Source: Pseudomonadota bacterium (GTDB taxonomy: Bacteria; Myxococcota_A; Polyangia; Haliangiales; Haliangiaceae). From it: a DNA stretch of 38,921 nucleotides. Below the pieces are notes generated by a model that searched no databases, was not told the DNA's origin, and was given only the letters and a program-made list of their open reading frames with translations. The translations under genes were made by a program, and so were the position numbers. Location: positions 1 through 38,921 of the forward strand of contig JAKSDA010000561.1 of assembly GCA_022360315.1 (NCBI GenBank), read 5' to 3'. Below, piece after piece: positions 1 through 8,559 of this stretch. The first letter of the stretch is position 1. Each line of letters starts with the position of its first letter.

Positions 1-143
1 CAGCTTGAGCAAAGCGAGTCTTGGCACCATTTTACCCGCATTTGGATCTAGTCTGATTCTCGAGACCGTACTCGCGAGCTGATATAAGTCGCCATCGCGG
101 TCAGCAACCCGCGCCCAACGTGGCTCCCATATCGTTCTCCAGT

Positions 144-166
144 CCCGTTTTACGAGGCAAAACGGG
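144..166 (-). terminator. Hairpin downstream of the iorB-like gene
   Basis: A perfect 8-bp stem (cccgtttt / aaaacggg) encloses a 7-base loop, 17 bases past the stop codon of the minus-strand molybdenum hydroxylase gene. No clear T-run follows on the minus strand, so it may be a weak or factor-assisted terminator or an mRNA 3'-end stabiliser. Nothing else was recognised in bases 1-182. Confidence 0.35.
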
Positions 167-182
167 CATTTAGGGACGGGAA

Positions 183-2282
183 CTAGCTAATGCGACCGAT
201 GGGCAGCTTGCGGATGCGGGTGCCGGTCAGCTTGTACAGCGCATTGCACACCGCCGGCGCGATGGGGGGAAGGCCCGGCTCGCCAATGCCGCCGATGGGA
301 TCGCCCTCGGCAACGATATGGACCGCGATTTCAGGCATCTCGGACATGCGCAACACTTGATACGTGTTGAAGTTGCCCTCCACTGCACGGCCGTTTTCGA
401 TGCGAACCTGACCGTAGAGCGCGGCCGAGAGCCCGTACACGATGGCGCTCTCCATCTGCGCCTCGATCGTATTGGGATTGATAACCTCGCCGCAATCCAC
501 CGCGCAGACAACCCGGTGAACATTCACCGCGCCGCCGTCTCCGATCGATACATCGGCCACCTGAGCGACGATGGAGCCAAACGACTCGTGCACGGCCACG
601 CCTTGCGCCACACCCTCGGGAAGGGTGCCGCCCCAGCCGGCCTGGTCGGCGGCCAGCTGGACGACCCGCTGGTGGCGAGGATGATCGGCGAGCATGTGAA
701 GACGAGCCTCGACCGGGTCTTTTCCGCCCAGCTCGGCCAGCTCGTCGAAAAAGCACTCGGTGACATAGGCGTTTTGCGAACTGCCCACCGAACGCCAAAA
801 CCAGGTCGGAATCGATATTCCGGGGTCTTTGTATGTGACCAGGAGATTGGCAATCTTGTACGGCAGATTCTCGGCACCCTCGACCGCAGTGACGTCGTAG
901 GCCGGGGGAGGCTGGACAAAACTGGGCAGCGATGGCGACGAGATCTTGTGAATCCAGCTGTTGGGATAACCGCTCTCGTCCAGCGAACCGCTGATCTTGT
1001 CCCACACCGAGGGGCGGTAATAACCGCCCCTCACGTCGTCTTCGCGCGACCACACTACCTTGACCGGCTTGCCGGCCGCCTTGGACGCATGCACTGCATC
1101 CATGACAAAATCGACCGCTGCGCGCCGGCCAAAACCACCGCCTAGCATGGTCGTGTGAATGGTCACCTTGTCCTTGGATAACCCGGTGAGCTGGGCGACC
1201 AGATTGTGCGTGAGTGATTGCGCCTGGGTCGGCACCCATACCTCGCACGCATCGGCACGTACATCGGCTGTACAGTTGAGCGGCTCCATGGCTGCATGGG
1301 CCAGGTATGGCAGCTCGTACTCGGCCTCGAGCTTTTGAACCGCTGCGTCGAATACCGCCGGCGCGTCGCCCTCGTTTTTGACCTCGACACCGTCGTCGAT
1401 TCCCGACTTCATGGCATCGAGAATGCTCTCGCTCGACAGTGTTGCATTGGCGCCCTCGTTCCACTGAATCGACAACGCATCACGGCCCTGTTGGGCCGCC
1501 CAGTAATGATCGGCGATCACAGCCACGCCGGTCGGGATCGCGACCACGTCGCGTACCCCGGAAATGGCACGAGCCGCGCTGTCGTTGAATGAATCGACGG
1601 TTCCACCGAACACCGGACTGTGCGCCACCTGGGCGATCAACATGTCTGGCCGCTGTACGTCGAGGCCAAAAATCGCGGTTCCATCGGCCTTGGGCCGACT
1701 ATCGAGCCGTTTGACCGATTGGCCGATCAAGCGGAAATCCTTGCGATCCTTGAGGGTCGGGCTGTCCGGTACCGACATGGTCGAGGCCAGCTCGGCCAGT
1801 TCGCCGTAGCGGGCGCTGCGGCTGCTGGCATCGTGCATGACTGCCCCGTTCTCGGTCCGACATTCGCCGGCAGCAACCTTCCATTCCGACGCCGCAGCCG
1901 CCTTGAGCATTTCCCGGACCGTGGCACCAGCCTGGCGCAAGCTGTCGTAACTGAGACGAACACTGGTGCTGCCACCAGTGAGCTGCGAGCCGTACTTGTC
2001 AGCGTCGGCCACCGCGTGCTCGGAGCGGACTTTGCTCCAGTCCGCATCCAGTTCCTCGGCCAGTATCATCGGCAATGCGGTCAGCACTCCTTGACCCATC
2101 TCGGCCTTGCCGACCAACAACGTCACTGTGTCGTCAGAACTGATCCGAACCCACGCGTCGAGCTCGGCTGTGGTCACCGGCTCGGGCTCGGAATCACTGT
2201 TGCACCCGGCCAGGCGGAACCCGAGCAGAAAAACCCCTCCGGACGCCGCGCCCACTTTCATGAAAGTCCGTCGATGTAACAT
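183..2282 (-). CDS. Molybdopterin-binding subunit of a xanthine-dehydrogenase-family hydroxylase (IorB type)
   Basis: This is the large catalytic subunit, about 699 residues, of a periplasmic molybdenum hydroxylase of the isoquinoline 1-oxidoreductase beta / aldehyde dehydrogenase type. It should hydroxylate an N-heterocycle or oxidise an aldehyde using the molybdopterin cytosine dinucleotide cofactor. The N-terminus carries a twin-arginine signal (HRRTFMKVG followed by a hydrophobic stretch ending in a Cys), so it is probably exported folded. Visible family motifs are GGGFGRRAAVDFV (Moco-binding loop), the RSVGSSQNAYVTE segment, and near the C-terminus GIGEPGLPPIAPAVCNA, which holds the catalytic Glu. 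The ATG at 2282 is preferred: it directly precedes the RR motif and has AAGG upstream, while a GTG at 2294 would add four residues. The Fe-S partner is encoded 81 bases upstream (2364-2822), the usual iorA-iorB order. The substrate cannot be predicted. Confidence 0.93.
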   Translation of the reverse strand: MLHRRTFMKVGAASGGVFLLGFRLAGCNSDSEPEPVTTAELDAWVRISSDDTVTLLVGKAEMGQGVLTALPMILAEELDADWSKVRSEHAVADADKYGSQLTGGSTSVRLSYDSLRQAGATVREMLKAAAASEWKVAAGECRTENGAVMHDASSRSARYGELAELASTMSVPDSPTLKDRKDFRLIGQSVKRLDSRPKADGTAIFGLDVQRPDMLIAQVAHSPVFGGTVDSFNDSAARAISGVRDVVAIPTGVAVIADHYWAAQQGRDALSIQWNEGANATLSSESILDAMKSGIDDGVEVKNEGDAPAVFDAAVQKLEAEYELPYLAHAAMEPLNCTADVRADACEVWVPTQAQSLTHNLVAQLTGLSKDKVTIHTTMLGGGFGRRAAVDFVMDAVHASKAAGKPVKVVWSREDDVRGGYYRPSVWDKISGSLDESGYPNSWIHKISSPSLPSFVQPPPAYDVTAVEGAENLPYKIANLLVTYKDPGISIPTWFWRSVGSSQNAYVTECFFDELAELGGKDPVEARLHMLADHPRHQRVVQLAADQAGWGGTLPEGVAQGVAVHESFGSIVAQVADVSIGDGGAVNVHRVVCAVDCGEVINPNTIEAQMESAIVYGLSAALYGQVRIENGRAVEGNFNTYQVLRMSEMPEIAVHIVAEGDPIGGIGEPGLPPIAPAVCNALYKLTGTRIRKLPIGRIS

Positions 2283-2363
2283 GGTGTTTTTCACCTTGAT
2301 CGATTTAGATCGACCGGTTTCGATGATCGGTTTGTGTGAATCGTTTTCTATTGCCGTTGCGTT

Positions 2364-2822
2364 TTAGAGTTTTTCGGCGGCGTTGTGGATCGCTCGACGA
2401 ATCCGGTTGTAGGTGCCGCAGCGGCACAGGTTGCCCGACATGGCAATGTCGATATCGCCATCGCTGGGATTCTTGTTGCTGGCCAAAAGGGCTGCAGCCG
2501 ACATGATTTGGCCCGGCTGGCAATAACCGCACTGGGGTACCTCTTCTTCGACCCAGGCGTCGACCAGCGGTTCTTTGAGGTCGGGCGTCAAACCTTCGAT
2601 CGTGGTGATCTCGGCGCCAGTGGCCGCCGAGATCGGGATCCGACACGAGAAAACCGGGCTTCCGTCCAGGTGAACTGTACAGGCCCGGCACTGCGCAATG
2701 CCACAGCCAAACTTGGTGCCAGTGAGGCCGACGAGATCACGCAAGACCCACAGGAGCGGCATGTCATCAGGGGCCTCGATGGTTTCTTTCTTGCCATTGA
2801 TGGAAAGCTCATAAGACGGCAT
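2364..2822 (-). CDS. (2Fe-2S)-binding small subunit of molybdenum hydroxylase (IorA type)
   Basis: A 152-residue electron-transfer subunit carrying two [2Fe-2S] clusters. Cluster one is a plant-ferredoxin-type set at Cys40, Cys45, Cys48 and Cys60 (CGIAQCRAC, then C). Cluster two is the alpha-helical domain at Cys98, Cys101, Cys133 and Cys135 (CGYCQPG and CRCGTY). Length and motif spacing match IorA / CoxS-type subunits completely. It should pass electrons from the molybdenum subunit encoded just downstream to a membrane acceptor such as a cytochrome c; no cytochrome gene is adjacent. The reading frame stays open far upstream through the antisense of a repeat-rich gene, but homology begins at the MPSYELSING start, so the ATG at 2822 is used. 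It lacks a signal peptide and would be co-exported with the Tat-bearing partner, as is known for this family. Confidence 0.94.
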   Translation of the reverse strand: MPSYELSINGKKETIEAPDDMPLLWVLRDLVGLTGTKFGCGIAQCRACTVHLDGSPVFSCRIPISAATGAEITTIEGLTPDLKEPLVDAWVEEEVPQCGYCQPGQIMSAAALLASNKNPSDGDIDIAMSGNLCRCGTYNRIRRAIHNAAEKL

Positions 2823-3013
2823 GGTAGATAAGTAACCCTCGGTCACTTTCTGTGGCAAGGAAAATACGATGTTTTGAACGCTATTCTTCTGACGGATTCC
2901 GTTCATGCATACTCTGCATGGGAACAGCGAGGTAGGAGAACGGCGGGGAGAGATTGCGGGAAATTCGATTTGGGCTGGCAGTTGTTGCCGGGACGTCGCG
3001 GTATTCCGGCCAG

Positions 3014-5311
3014 CTAGCGAGGGCCGCCTTGGGGCGGGGGAAAGCCACCGCCTGGCGGAGGAGCCCCGCCGGGAGGCCCTCCCTGTGGCGGTGGAAAACC
3101 ACCCCCGGCTGGAGGAATGCCGCCGGAAGGTCCTCCTCCTTGCGGCGGTGGAAAGCCACCCCCGGCTGGAGGAGCGCCGCCTGGCCCTCCCTGTGGTGGA
3201 AATCCACCACCTGGCATGCCACCACCGGGCGGCATGCCGCCCTGGGGGCCGCCACCGGGCGGTACACCTCCCTGGGGTGGAAACCCTCCGCCCGGCATCG
3301 GCTGGCCAGGTTGTTGGCCATACGGGCCAGGTTGTTGGCCATAGGGACCGGGTTGCCCGCCATATCCGCCGCCATAGCCGCCGTAGGGCGGTGGTTTGCC
3401 CTGTCCGGTGAACAGATTTTTGAGCTCGTCGTACGCCTCGGGCGCGCTGAGAAGAAGAATCCCCCAGTAGGCGAATACCGCGATGAGGACGTGAATGAGC
3501 ATGAAAAGTGCACTCACGCCACCGCTGCCGTGGACCAGTTCGCCGAGGAAGCCGAGCACGATCTTGAGCGGAATCCACGCGACCAGAATGGCTGCGACCA
3601 GGGGAGCAAAGGCGTCGATACCGCGCAGAGCGGGCACTTTTTCCGGTTTGATGACGAATACTGCCGAGGCGACCGCAACCAGAAAGACCAGAATCTGCAA
3701 CAGGTTGTGGATGACGGTAAAGACTTTCTTGTTGCCCAGGCCGACGTCGAAAGAAAACACGATAAACGGGATCAACATGAGCCCGGCGCCCACTGCGATA
3801 AGAGTGCGCGCGATCTGATCCGACGGATCGGAGAGTCGGGCCAGAAGGGCAAAGAGCAGCAGCGGATAGCCTATATTGGCCATCCACAGGGCAGTGGGAT
3901 CGCCGAGCAGGGAGCTGAAAAAGATCGCCTTGAGGATCAAGATCGACGCAAAGGCAGTGCCGAAAGGCAGCCATTTGAGGACGATTGGCGGCACGTTTTG
4001 GCGCAGATTGGGCGGGGCCACAGCGACCAGGAGGTAGGCCAGAGCGGCGATGATCGGCCAGTACAGAAACTCGAAGCCAACGCTGCTGCGCATTGCCTCG
4101 GAGAAGGCGAATACGAGCGGGCTGGTGTGGTAGGGAATGACCAGTCCGACGAGAAGGGCTGCGCCCGCGATGAGCAGAGCTTTTTGTTCGAGCGCTTGAT
4201 CGCGCAGCGTGTTGAGCGGGATTCCAAACAGCGTACCCGGCTGCGATGACGGCAATCGGGCGGCCAGATTGGCCATGGCTGGATGACCAAAGTCTCCTGC
4301 CTGACCATAGCCAGGCGGCTGGCCGTGCATCATGGGTGGTTGCCCCATTGGAGGCTGGTTCATCATGGGCGGTTGGCCCATGGGCGGTCCGCCTGGAAAG
4401 TGCCCCATGGGCGGTTGGCCCATGGGCGGTTGGCCTGGAAAGTGCCCCATGGGTGGTTGGCCCATGGGCGGTTGGCCCATGGGCGGTCCGGCCGGAGGCG
4501 GCCCCATGGGTGGTTGGCCCATGGGGGGCTGGCCGTGCATCATGGGCGGTTGGCCCATGGGCGGTCCGGCCGGAGGCGGTCCCATGGGGGGCTGGCCCAT
4601 GGGGGGGCTGCCTGGCGGCTGCCATGCGGGCTGTCCCGGAGGCTGTCCCATCGGTGGAGCCCCCGGCCCGGCTCCAGCTGGCGAGGCTGCACCGGGCGGT
4701 GGCGTGCCGAATTGAGGTGGCGGAGTACCGAATTGAGGCGGCGGTGTGCCGAATTGCGGATCGCTGGGTGCTCGCCCCATGGGCGGTTGCCCCGGCTGCG
4801 GCGGTGCACCGAGCGGCGGCGCAGCGGGCGGCGGACCGCCCATGGCCCGGGCATCCCCGGGCGAGCTGATGGCCACGGTTTGAGCGACGGAGGGCGGGGT
4901 TGCTCCGGGCGATTGGCTGGCCGACGGCGTGCTGATCGGGGGCATGCCGGGGGGCGGCTTTCCCATCGCGATGGTCGGCTCCATGTCGTCGTCGGCAGGA
5001 CCGGGCGTACCGGGCGGGACCGAGGCCGGCCTCGAGTCCGGCGGCGGGCCGCTCACCGGCGGGGCCGAGGCCGGCCGTGAGCTGCCGGGCGCGCCGGGGG
5101 CAGAGCCACTACTCGCGGCTCGTCCCTCGGGAAACGGCCGGGGCGGAAGGCGCCCCGGAGGCGATGCAGCATCAGGCGGGTTGCCCGGCCCATGTGGGGC
5201 AGGTGGTTGTTGTGGTTGGGCAGGTGGTTGACCCGGCTGGCCAGTCGGGGGCACCTGATACCCGAAAATTGTTTTTGCCGGTTTGCCCGGTGGCTTGTTC
5301 TCTGTCGACAT
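3014..5311 (-). CDS. Proline/glycine/methionine-repeat multi-pass membrane protein
   Basis: 765 residues in three parts. Residues 1 to about 350 are low-complexity and rich in Pro, Gly, Gln and Met, with many tandem GQPPMG / GPPPAGPPMG units. Residues about 355-635 form a hydrophobic core with roughly six to eight predicted transmembrane helices (for example ALLIAGAALLVGLVIPY, LLQILVFLVAVASAVFVI). The last 130 residues are again Gly/Pro-rich with GGGFPPPQGG repeats. No catalytic motif was recognised. Disordered Pro/Gly arms on a small membrane core are common in myxobacterial proteins of unknown role, and the arms may scaffold partners or span the periplasm. The start is the ATG at 5311 (MSTENKPPGKPAK). 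The following 190 bases to the iorA-like start hold no gene. The reading direction is supported by the coherent membrane segment; the function is unknown. Confidence 0.8.
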   Translation of the reverse strand: MSTENKPPGKPAKTIFGYQVPPTGQPGQPPAQPQQPPAPHGPGNPPDAASPPGRLPPRPFPEGRAASSGSAPGAPGSSRPASAPPVSGPPPDSRPASVPPGTPGPADDDMEPTIAMGKPPPGMPPISTPSASQSPGATPPSVAQTVAISSPGDARAMGGPPPAAPPLGAPPQPGQPPMGRAPSDPQFGTPPPQFGTPPPQFGTPPPGAASPAGAGPGAPPMGQPPGQPAWQPPGSPPMGQPPMGPPPAGPPMGQPPMMHGQPPMGQPPMGPPPAGPPMGQPPMGQPPMGHFPGQPPMGQPPMGHFPGGPPMGQPPMMNQPPMGQPPMMHGQPPGYGQAGDFGHPAMANLAARLPSSQPGTLFGIPLNTLRDQALEQKALLIAGAALLVGLVIPYHTSPLVFAFSEAMRSSVGFEFLYWPIIAALAYLLVAVAPPNLRQNVPPIVLKWLPFGTAFASILILKAIFFSSLLGDPTALWMANIGYPLLLFALLARLSDPSDQIARTLIAVGAGLMLIPFIVFSFDVGLGNKKVFTVIHNLLQILVFLVAVASAVFVIKPEKVPALRGIDAFAPLVAAILVAWIPLKIVLGFLGELVHGSGGVSALFMLIHVLIAVFAYWGILLLSAPEAYDELKNLFTGQGKPPPYGGYGGGYGGQPGPYGQQPGPYGQQPGQPMPGGGFPPQGGVPPGGGPQGGMPPGGGMPGGGFPPQGGPGGAPPAGGGFPPPQGGGPSGGIPPAGGGFPPPQGGPPGGAPPPGGGFPPPQGGPR
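4320..4620 (-). repeat. Tandem DNA repeat encoding GQPPMG-type units
   Basis: On the plus strand this stretch is built from reiterated units resembling gcccatgggcggttg, interspersed with longer 'ggtccggccggaggcgg' blocks. It encodes the Gln-Pro-Pro-Met-Gly array of the membrane protein at 3014-5311. Near-identical neighbouring units indicate recent expansion by slippage or unequal exchange. Confidence 0.85.
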
Positions 5312-5380
5312 CCGCGGCTTCCCAAGTTTGGCGTGTAAGGTATCCGACCGGTGCGATAACGGTCAAATGGCCATGTTGGG

Positions 5381-5440
5381 CTGACCCGGATTATTCATGA
5401 GGTCTGGCTGCTGCGGTCGCTTGTGCCGGAATCTTTCGAG
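5381..5440. repeat. Imperfect direct repeat, copy 1 (upstream of proC)
   Basis: The stretch begins ctgacccggattattca and continues, after about 10 unmatched bases, with ctgctgcggtcgc and then a tgccgg block. The same arrangement recurs at 6407-6466 just past the proC coding region, so the two copies bracket proC. This lies in the 262-base gap before proC, which otherwise shows no gene. Confidence 0.6.
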
Positions 5441-5573
5441 AATATGTCCCCTGCCATTCCTCGCAGCACTGAACCGGCGTCGCGGACCGATCCGCGGCGA
5501 TTTGACGCGCGGCAGACCGCTGCCAGGTACCCTTCGCGTTTCTTGGCATGCTCTCCTGTGGTAGATCGGCCCG

Positions 5574-6410
5574 GTGAAATTCGACAAGACGATTGGTTTT
5601 CTGGGCGCTGGCAACATGGCCGAGGCACTCATCCGCGGTCTGGTCGAGGCGATTTCGCCCGACCATGTGGCCGCGTCGGCGCCTCGTCAGGAGCGCGTCA
5701 TTGAACTGGCCGAGCGGTACGGCATCTTTGCCACGCAGAGCAACGCAGAACTGGCCGAGCGTTCCAATGTGCTGGTCTTGTCGGTCAAGCCGCAGATCAT
5801 GGAGCGGGTGTTGCTCGAGGTGGTCCACCATGTTCGCGACGACGCCCTGATCATCTCGGTGGCGGCCGGGGTGCCGATCGAGTCCATCGAGTCGCAATTG
5901 CGGGGCAATTGCCGGGTGATTCGCGCCATGCCCAACACCCCTGCCCTGGTTCAGAGCGGGGCCACGGCGATCGCACCGGGGTTGCATGCCACTGACGACG
6001 ATCTCGAACTGGCTCGTTTTATCTTTGACGCGGTCGGCATTTCGGTCGTGGTCGAGGAGAGTGCACTCGACGCGGTGACCGGGCTCTCGGGCAGTGGACC
6101 GGCCTACGTATTTCTCATCCTGGAAGCTCTTGCCGATGCCGGAGTCAAGGTCGGCCTGGCCCGGCGCAACGCGCAGCGGCTGGCCGCGCAGACAGTCATG
6201 GGTGCGGCCAAAATGCTGCTCGACACCGACGAGCATCCCGGCCGGCTCAAGGACATGGTCACTTCGCCGGGCGGCACTGCCATTGCCGGTCTACACACCC
6301 TGGAAGAGGGTGGATTGCGCACCACCTTGATCAACGCGGTCGAATCGGCCACGGTGCGCGCGCGCGAGCTCGGCCGCCGCAGTTCGGGCAAGTCCGGCTC
6401 TGGTACCTGA
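5574..6410 (+). CDS. proC: Pyrroline-5-carboxylate reductase
   Basis: Catalyses the last step of proline synthesis, NAD(P)H-dependent reduction of 1-pyrroline-5-carboxylate to L-proline, in the cytoplasm. At 278 residues it matches the family. The N-terminal Rossmann motif is IGFLGAGNMAEALI. A mid-protein segment around IRAMPNTPALV fits the substrate region. The C-terminal dimerisation domain holds the signature GLSGSGPAYVFLILEALADA followed by RLAAQTVMGAAKM and SPGGTAIAGLHTLEEGG. The start is a GTG at 5574, directly upstream of the dinucleotide-binding strand; no strong Shine-Dalgarno is visible. The stop codon lies within the second copy of a direct repeat that flanks the gene. It appears monocistronic: the next gene starts 338 bases downstream. 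Confidence 0.97.
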   Translation: MKFDKTIGFLGAGNMAEALIRGLVEAISPDHVAASAPRQERVIELAERYGIFATQSNAELAERSNVLVLSVKPQIMERVLLEVVHHVRDDALIISVAAGVPIESIESQLRGNCRVIRAMPNTPALVQSGATAIAPGLHATDDDLELARFIFDAVGISVVVEESALDAVTGLSGSGPAYVFLILEALADAGVKVGLARRNAQRLAAQTVMGAAKMLLDTDEHPGRLKDMVTSPGGTAIAGLHTLEEGGLRTTLINAVESATVRARELGRRSSGKSGSGT

Positions 6411-6466
6411 CCCGCATTATTCAACACACCATCTGCTGCGGTCGCATCTGCCGGCAACCTTCGGCA
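6407..6466. repeat. Imperfect direct repeat, copy 2 (downstream of proC)
   Basis: Second copy of the element at 5381-5440. It begins ctgacccgcattattca and continues with ctgctgcggtcgc and a ctgccgg block. Its first bases include the proC stop codon, so the repeat starts inside the gene end. It occupies the left part of the 338-base gap 6411-6748, which holds no convincing gene. Confidence 0.6.
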
Positions 6467-6487
6467 ACGCTGCCCCCGCCGGGGCAC

Positions 6488-6509
6488 CAGGCCTACTGCA
6501 GTAGGCCTG
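6488..6509. promoter_or_regulatory. Perfect 22-bp palindrome
   Basis: An uninterrupted, perfectly self-complementary 22-base sequence centred on ctgcag, with arms caggcctactg. It lies in the non-coding gap between proC and the YggU-family gene. A palindrome without a loop suits a dimeric DNA-binding protein better than an RNA terminator, and no T-run follows. Confidence 0.45.
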
Positions 6510-6748
6510 CGGCGTGCGGCTCCGGTCGTTTGCCAAATCTTGCTCGGCAGCTACGATCTCGCGTGATGAATCATGCGGGCCAGCCGATGATCCTGGCAGG
6601 TCGGTCCAGTACATCGGTTAAAATCCGCCGGGTTGATCGATTCATTCAGCCGATTTGTGCAGTTTCCGTCCGGCGATGCGGGCGCGATCACCGCACCCGT
6701 GATCGCGCCGATGGTTTGTCGATTCGATCCGTTGTAGCAATAGCGAAT

Positions 6749-7042
6749 ATGTCTGTAATTCGCCAGCAGGGAGACAGCGTGCTCATCGACGTGTTGGTTC
6801 AGCCGCGGGCATCGCGAGCCAGGCTCGGCCCGGTCGTGGGCGAACGCCTCAAAGTGGCGGTAACCGCGCCTCCGGTGGATGGCAAGGCCAATGCAGCGGT
6901 CATCGACCTCGTCGCCAAAACCCTGCGTGTGGCGCGCCGGCAGATCGAAGTAGAGAGCGGCGTCACCTCGCGGCGCAAGTCGCTGCGCGTACACGGCGCG
7001 GGCCGCGATGAGGTGCTGGCGCGCATTCTCGAGGTGTCGTGA
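6749..7042 (+). CDS. YggU / DUF167 family protein
   Basis: A 97-residue protein of the small conserved DUF167 (YggU) family, whose biochemical role is not established. The core motif is clear: VLVQPRASRARLGPV near the N-terminus, then LKVAVTAPPVDGKANAAVIDLVA and a basic segment SGVTSRRKSLRVHG. The ATG at 6749 gives the N-terminus typical of the family. A GTG at 6779 with a better ribosome site (agggag, 5-base spacing) is an alternative that would remove ten residues. The 3' end overlaps the start of the following lipoprotein gene by one to four bases, indicating translational coupling. In many bacteria yggU-type genes lie near proC or yggT, which fits this neighbourhood. Confidence 0.9.
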   Translation: MSVIRQQGDSVLIDVLVQPRASRARLGPVVGERLKVAVTAPPVDGKANAAVIDLVAKTLRVARRQIEVESGVTSRRKSLRVHGAGRDEVLARILEVS

Positions 7043-8448
7043 TGATTGCGGCGATGGTTCTGCGGCCGGGCAGGCGTGCATCCGCGGCGGTGTTTGCGAT
7101 GACTGCGATGGCGTTGATGGCGACAGTGATGGCGTGTTTTGGCAATACTGGCACCATTGCGGTGACCCTGGTTGCGGCTCCTGGCAGTGAGCTGGTTGCC
7201 CGGGTTGATCGAGTTCGGCTCACTCTGAGCGATCCATTGGCTGTGTTCGAGGCCGAGCGCGGCGATGACGGACGTATTTCGCTCGATCTCGACGTTGTCG
7301 CCAGTGGTCAGACGGGGTATCTCACATTCGAGGGATTTGACCGCTCGGGCGAACTGATCGCGTACGGGCGCAGCGGGCCATTGCCGATCGCGGCGATATC
7401 GGCCGAGGTTGTCATCTATGTTGCGCCGCCTGGCGGCCTTGCTGCTGCGCCGGTTGTGCTCGAGCCGGCGCGGTCGGAGATGGCAGTGGCTGCGCTTTCG
7501 TTTGGTGTGGTCCTGGCCGGTGGCCGGCGCGGTGATGGTCAGGTAGCTGCCGAGGTCGACATCTACAGTGTCTACGATCACGACCTGGTGCCGGAAGGGT
7601 CTGCGATCGAGCATCGAGTGGTCGATCTGCCGGTCCCGCGGGCCGGTCTTGCTGCACTTGCCGGCGGGTTTGACGATGTTTATCTGGCCGGCGGAGTCGA
7701 CGACAACGGCGAGCCGACCCCTGACATATGGCGTCTGGTCACATCGGTTGCGCCGCGCGGGGCGTATCTTCCCTTGACCTCGCAAGAGCGTTTTGCGCGC
7801 AGCGGCATCCGCATGGCGATGCACGGGGGCGATGTGGTGGTCACTGGAGTTCCGCCACTTTTCATCGACCGTTTGACCGGGCAGATCCGCGAGATTGCCG
7901 ACCCGGCCGCGCTCGGCGGAACAGCCACGTCGTCGATTGACGGCGCCTACACGTTATTTGCTGGCGAGGGCAACGGGACCGAGGGTGCTGTGCTTTTGCG
8001 CGGCGGTGTCTTTGTCGATGTGGAGGGAGCAGGCGAGCTGGCCCGTACCGGACATGCCGCGGTATTTCTGCTCGATGGATCGATACTTGCGGTGGCCGGT
8101 GCGATAGCGGGCGAGCTGGTCACCTCGGCGGTTCGTTACCTGCCGGCCACGGGCGACATCGAGTTATTGAGCGATTTTCTGGCCACAGCGCGGCGCGATG
8201 CTGCGGTAGCTGCGAGCGGTGACTATGTCGTGGTGGCCGGCGGAGTGGACAGCGACGGCAAACTTGTTGCCGATGCCGAGGTATTTGTTGCGGACACGCT
8301 CGAACGAGCGGCCAGTGTGCCCATGATCGTACCGCGTCGGGGGGCAAACGCGGCACTTCTGGCCAACGGACAGATTTTGATCGCGGGCGGCATCGACGCG
8401 ATGGGACGGCCGATCGAGGTGATCGAGCTATTCACTCCAGCGCCCTGA
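7039..8448 (+). CDS. Kelch-like beta-propeller lipoprotein
   Basis: 469 residues, probably an exported lipoprotein. The N-terminus has basic residues, a hydrophobic helix (AVFAMTAMALMATVMAC) and a lipobox-like TVMAC, so acylation of that Cys is likely. A beta-rich domain follows. From about residue 150 there are repeated Gly-Gly-containing blades in kelch style (VVLAGGRRGDG, VYLAGGVDDNGEP, YVVVAGGVDSDGKLV, QILIAGGIDAMGRPIEVIE), consistent with a propeller. Kelch-motif lipoproteins are numerous in myxobacteria and probably mediate protein or polymer binding at the cell surface; the ligand is unknown. The start may be the GTG at 7039 or the ATG at 7042; both overlap the yggU stop. No enzyme motif is visible. 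Confidence 0.85.
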   Translation: MMIAAMVLRPGRRASAAVFAMTAMALMATVMACFGNTGTIAVTLVAAPGSELVARVDRVRLTLSDPLAVFEAERGDDGRISLDLDVVASGQTGYLTFEGFDRSGELIAYGRSGPLPIAAISAEVVIYVAPPGGLAAAPVVLEPARSEMAVAALSFGVVLAGGRRGDGQVAAEVDIYSVYDHDLVPEGSAIEHRVVDLPVPRAGLAALAGGFDDVYLAGGVDDNGEPTPDIWRLVTSVAPRGAYLPLTSQERFARSGIRMAMHGGDVVVTGVPPLFIDRLTGQIREIADPAALGGTATSSIDGAYTLFAGEGNGTEGAVLLRGGVFVDVEGAGELARTGHAAVFLLDGSILAVAGAIAGELVTSAVRYLPATGDIELLSDFLATARRDAAVAASGDYVVVAGGVDSDGKLVADAEVFVADTLERAASVPMIVPRRGANAALLANGQILIAGGIDAMGRPIEVIELFTPAP

Positions 8449-8559
8449 CCAGTTGCGCAGTTGAGGCCCGACCGCGAGAGCTGATTCGGCAGCCGAGTAG
8501 TGGGTCTCGACACCGAAATCTTTGCCGAGAATGCAAGGATTTGCCCGGTAAGAGACTAT

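Noticed and set aside
318..1145. Long plus-strand frame opposite the molybdenum hydroxylase gene
   Set aside because: It lies antisense within a gene with clear family motifs. High-GC coding sequence commonly keeps opposite frames open, and the translation has no recognisable domain.
2954..4249. 431-codon plus-strand frame opposite the Pro/Gly-rich membrane protein
   Set aside because: Composition is determined by the minus-strand repeats. No membrane or domain pattern is present, whereas the minus frame gives coherent transmembrane helices.
2823..4625. Upstream extension of the iorA frame through the antisense or alternative frame of the repeat protein
   Set aside because: Ferredoxin homology begins at the Met at 2822. 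The extension is His/Arg/Pro-rich low-complexity sequence, the expected result of reading a repeat gene in another frame.
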